From the NCBI GenBank assembly GCA_947476855.1, contig CANJSR010000039.1, positions 1-17,770 on the forward strand: 17,770 nucleotides of DNA, read 5' to 3'. This document shows positions 15,740 to 17,770 of this stretch, one piece after another. Below the pieces are notes generated by a model. That model was not told the origin of the DNA and did not search any database. It was given only the letters and a program-made list of their open reading frames with translations. Made by a program: the position numbers and the translations under genes. The stretch comes from Acetobacteraceae bacterium. Its GTDB lineage: Bacteria; Pseudomonadota; Alphaproteobacteria; Acetobacterales; Acetobacteraceae. Numbering within the stretch: the first letter of the stretch is position 1; every line of letters begins with the position of its first letter.

Positions 15740-16671
15740 CCCGCCTGCTGCTCGCCGATCGGGTGAAGACCCGCCAGGACAGCTTCCTGGCACCGCTGAT
15801 CCCGGCGCTGGAGCAGCATTACGAGACGCGTTTCGTCAGCCTCCCGCCCGGCCCCGCGCTGGCCGAGGCGATTGCCTGGGCCGATATCGTCTGGCTCGAA
15901 TGGTGCTGGGATCACGCCGTCTGGGCGACCCGGAACGATGTGTTGGCCGGCCGCCCCTGCGTGCTGCGGCTGCACTCGATCGAGGCGTTGCAGACCGAGC
16001 ATCCGGCCCGCGTCGACTGGTCGCGCGTCGATCGTCTGGTGACGGTGGGTGGCGACATCGCCGATGTGATCGCCGAATCCTTCCCCCAGGCCGCCGTCGC
16101 TCGGCCTGTGATCGTGCCGAACGGCATCGACACGGCGCGCTTCCAGCCGGGCCAGCCCGACCGCCGCCGGATCGCCTGGGTCGGCCATGTCGAACCGAAG
16201 AAGAACCCCATGCTGCTGGTGCAGGTCGCGCATCGCCTGCGCCAGGCCGATCCCGCATGCTCCTTCCATGTCGCCGGGGCGCTGACCGATCTCCGCACCG
16301 CCCGGTATCTACATCGCATGATCGGGGCACTGGGCCTGGGGGACGCGATCCGCTTCGACGGCCACGTGCCCGACATGCCGGCATGGTACGCCGACAAGGG
16401 TGTCCTGCTCTCGACCTCCATGTACGAAAGCTTCGGCCTGAACATCGGAGAGGCGATGGCCGTCGGCGCCTTCCCGGTCGTGCACGCCTTCCCCGGCGCC
16501 GACCGCCTCTGGCCGACCGAGTGCCTGTTCGCCAGCGTCGACGACGCCATCGCCCTGATCCGAGCCGCTCGGCCGCATCTCTACCGGGACTGGGTCACCA
16601 ATCGCTATGGGCTGGACCGACAGGTCCAGGCGGTACTCGCGGTGTTGGCCGATCTGCCCAGACGCACGTAA
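15736..16671 (+). CDS. Glycosyltransferase, GT4 family (GT-B fold)
   Basis: A 311-residue retaining glycosyltransferase expected to use a nucleotide sugar. The N-terminal Rossmann half is short (IVWLEWCWDHAVW, LRLHSIEALQTEHP, then VPNGID at 127-132). The C-terminal half holds WVGHVEPKKN at 148-157, FHVAG, and STSMYESFGLNIGEAMAVG at 226-244. E231 and E239 form the GT4 EX7E motif that binds the nucleotide sugar. At 311 residues it is shorter than the usual 350-400. There is no signal or membrane anchor, so it is cytoplasmic or peripheral. It overlaps the FlaG-like gene by 4 nt (ATGA), so the pair shares a CtrA-linked promoter. A role in modifying a flagellar or surface component is inferred from that context only. 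Confidence 0.88.
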   Translation: MTRLLLADRVKTRQDSFLAPLIPALEQHYETRFVSLPPGPALAEAIAWADIVWLEWCWDHAVWATRNDVLAGRPCVLRLHSIEALQTEHPARVDWSRVDRLVTVGGDIADVIAESFPQAAVARPVIVPNGIDTARFQPGQPDRRRIAWVGHVEPKKNPMLLVQVAHRLRQADPACSFHVAGALTDLRTARYLHRMIGALGLGDAIRFDGHVPDMPAWYADKGVLLSTSMYESFGLNIGEAMAVGAFPVVHAFPGADRLWPTECLFASVDDAIALIRAARPHLYRDWVTNRYGLDRQVQAVLAVLADLPRRT

Positions 16672-16722
16672 TGCATCAGACAAGGGCGTGACATCGGCCG
16701 CGCCCCCAGGTTGAATAGGCGG

Positions 16723-17625
16723 ATGGACGTGCCCGCCGCCCCCGCCGATCAGGACAGCGCCACCGCGGTGGACGATACCCCTCCGCTGCGCGTCACCAGG
16801 CCGATCACCCAGACGGCGCCGGTGATCTTCACCTCCCCCCATTCCGGCCGCCACTACAGCGCGGGCTTCATCGCATCCTCGCGGCTCGACCCGCTGAGCC
16901 TGCGCCGCAGCGAGGACAGTTTCGTCGACGAACTGTTCGCCGCCGCCCCATCCCATGGCGCCCCCTTGCTGGCCGCCACCTTCCCGCGCGCCTTCTGCGA
17001 CGTGAACCGCGAACCGTGGGAGCTTGATCCGGGCATGTTCGCCGATCCGCTGCCGTCATGGGTCAACACAACAAGCTCCCGCGTGACCGCCGGGCTAGGC
17101 ACCGTGGCCCGCATCGTTGCCTCGGGGGAGGGGATCTACCGCGAAAAACTGTCCTTCGCGGAGGCGGAACAGCGGGTGGCCGATCTCTGGCGTCCGTATC
17201 ATGACATGCTGGGCGCGCTGATCGGCGGGACCCTGTCGCTGTTCGGCCATTGCCTGCTGATCGACTGCCACTCGATGCCCTCGCAGGGCCAACCGGCGCG
17301 GACGGGCGTGCGCGGCGCGGACTTCATCCTGGGGGACGCCCATGGCACCGCCTGCACCCCGCGCGTGACCCGCTTCGTGGAACGCACGTTGTCCGACCTG
17401 GGCTATATGGTCCGCCGCAACGACCCGTATGCCGGCGGCTACATCACCCGCCATTACGGCCGTCCCCGCACGCGGGTCCATGCCTTGCAGATCGAGGTCT
17501 CCCGCGAATTGTACATGGACGAGACGCGGATCGAGCGGCTGGCGCATTTCGGCGGCGTCCAGAAGGACCTGACCCGCCTGATCGAAGCGCTGGTCCGCGA
17601 AACCCCCCATCTGATCGGCGACTGA
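16723..17625 (+). CDS. N-formylglutamate amidohydrolase family protein
   Basis: A zinc-dependent amidohydrolase family (HutG type) that hydrolyses N-formylglutamate, or a related N-formyl/N-acyl amino acid, to the free amino acid. It has 300 residues from ATG at 16723; TTG at 16711 would add four residues and cannot be excluded, since no strong ribosome-binding site supports either. Family motifs in order: TSPHSGRHY at 37-45, RSEDSFVDEL at 62-71, DVNREPWELDP at 93-103, DCHSMP at 181-186 (predicted metal/catalytic), GDAHGTAC near 204-211, and EVSRELYMDE at 258-267. No hut genes (hutH, hutU, hutI) are nearby, so histidine degradation is not indicated. A role in clearing formylated or acylated amino acids is possible. 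It follows the glycosyltransferase by 51 bp, probably as an independent unit. Confidence 0.92.
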   Translation: MDVPAAPADQDSATAVDDTPPLRVTRPITQTAPVIFTSPHSGRHYSAGFIASSRLDPLSLRRSEDSFVDELFAAAPSHGAPLLAATFPRAFCDVNREPWELDPGMFADPLPSWVNTTSSRVTAGLGTVARIVASGEGIYREKLSFAEAEQRVADLWRPYHDMLGALIGGTLSLFGHCLLIDCHSMPSQGQPARTGVRGADFILGDAHGTACTPRVTRFVERTLSDLGYMVRRNDPYAGGYITRHYGRPRTRVHALQIEVSRELYMDETRIERLAHFGGVQKDLTRLIEALVRETPHLIGD

Positions 17626-17670
17626 ACGCCGGCCCGGGTTCCTGGCGAAAAAGACACCGGACAAAAAAAT

Positions 17671-17692
17671 GGCGGTGCCATAAGGCACCGCC
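17671..17692 (-). terminator. Strong hairpin with T-run on the minus strand
   Basis: A perfect 9-bp stem (GGCGGTGCC/GGCACCGCC) with an ATAA loop on the plus strand. Read on the minus strand it is followed at once by ATTTTTTTG, the classical intrinsic-terminator layout. It would end a leftward transcript coming from beyond the right edge. On the plus strand AAGTTTA follows, so it may also halt read-through from the amidohydrolase gene. Confidence 0.65.
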
Positions 17693-17770
17693 AAGTTTAG
17701 GGAGGAAACGTCCAAGAAAGCAGACAGACCGGTCAGGGACCGCGTTGCTGCTGAACGAGAACATAGGTGA

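Overview
The window comes from a high-GC alphaproteobacterium. The Acetobacteraceae/Rhodospirillales (Roseomonas-like) fit best, but this rests on style rather than on a marker gene. The signs are strong GC codon bias, several tripartite tricarboxylate transporter (TTT/Bug) components, three MmgE/PrpD proteins and a perfect CtrA-type box (TTAA-N7-TTAAC). I see no rRNA, tRNA, CRISPR array, insertion sequence or prophage gene.

Layout. (1) 3-1382: the 3' half of clpB, closed by a rho-independent terminator. (2) 1432-2521, minus strand: a decayed RTX (Ca-binding nonapeptide repeat) gene with three in-frame TAG stops and one frameshift. (3) 2693-5736, minus strand: a complete TTT transporter operon in the order tctB-tctA-tctC. 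(4) 5882-8274, plus strand, divergent from tctB: a GlcD/D-2-hydroxyglutarate-dehydrogenase-like FAD oxidoreductase, translationally coupled to a second, orphan TctC. (5) 8276-8686, minus strand: a small exported hypothetical protein. (6) 8767-11684, minus strand: MmgE/PrpD copy 1, overlapping by 4 nt an SBP_bac_5 (peptide/opine-type) ABC binding protein that has no permease in view. (7) 11814-15103, plus strand: MmgE/PrpD copies 2 and 3, then a RidA/YjgF-family protein. (8) 15191-16671, plus strand: a CtrA-box-preceded pair, a small protein with a FlaG-like core and a GT4 glycosyltransferase. (9) 16723-17625, plus strand: an N-formylglutamate amidohydrolase-family protein. A strong hairpin lies at the right edge.

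How the parts fit together. Regions 3 to 7 (about 12.4 kb) look like an accessory catabolic neighbourhood for organic acids. A TTT carrier and three binding proteins would capture carboxylates or related compounds, an FAD enzyme would oxidise a D-2-hydroxy acid, and MmgE/PrpD enzymes would dehydrate, epimerise or decarboxylate tricarboxylate-like substrates. A RidA-type protein would clear or process enamine/imine intermediates. This pathway is inferred from gene families and adjacency only; no substrate can be read from the sequence. The CtrA-linked pair at the right is probably unrelated and belongs to cell-cycle or flagellar functions.
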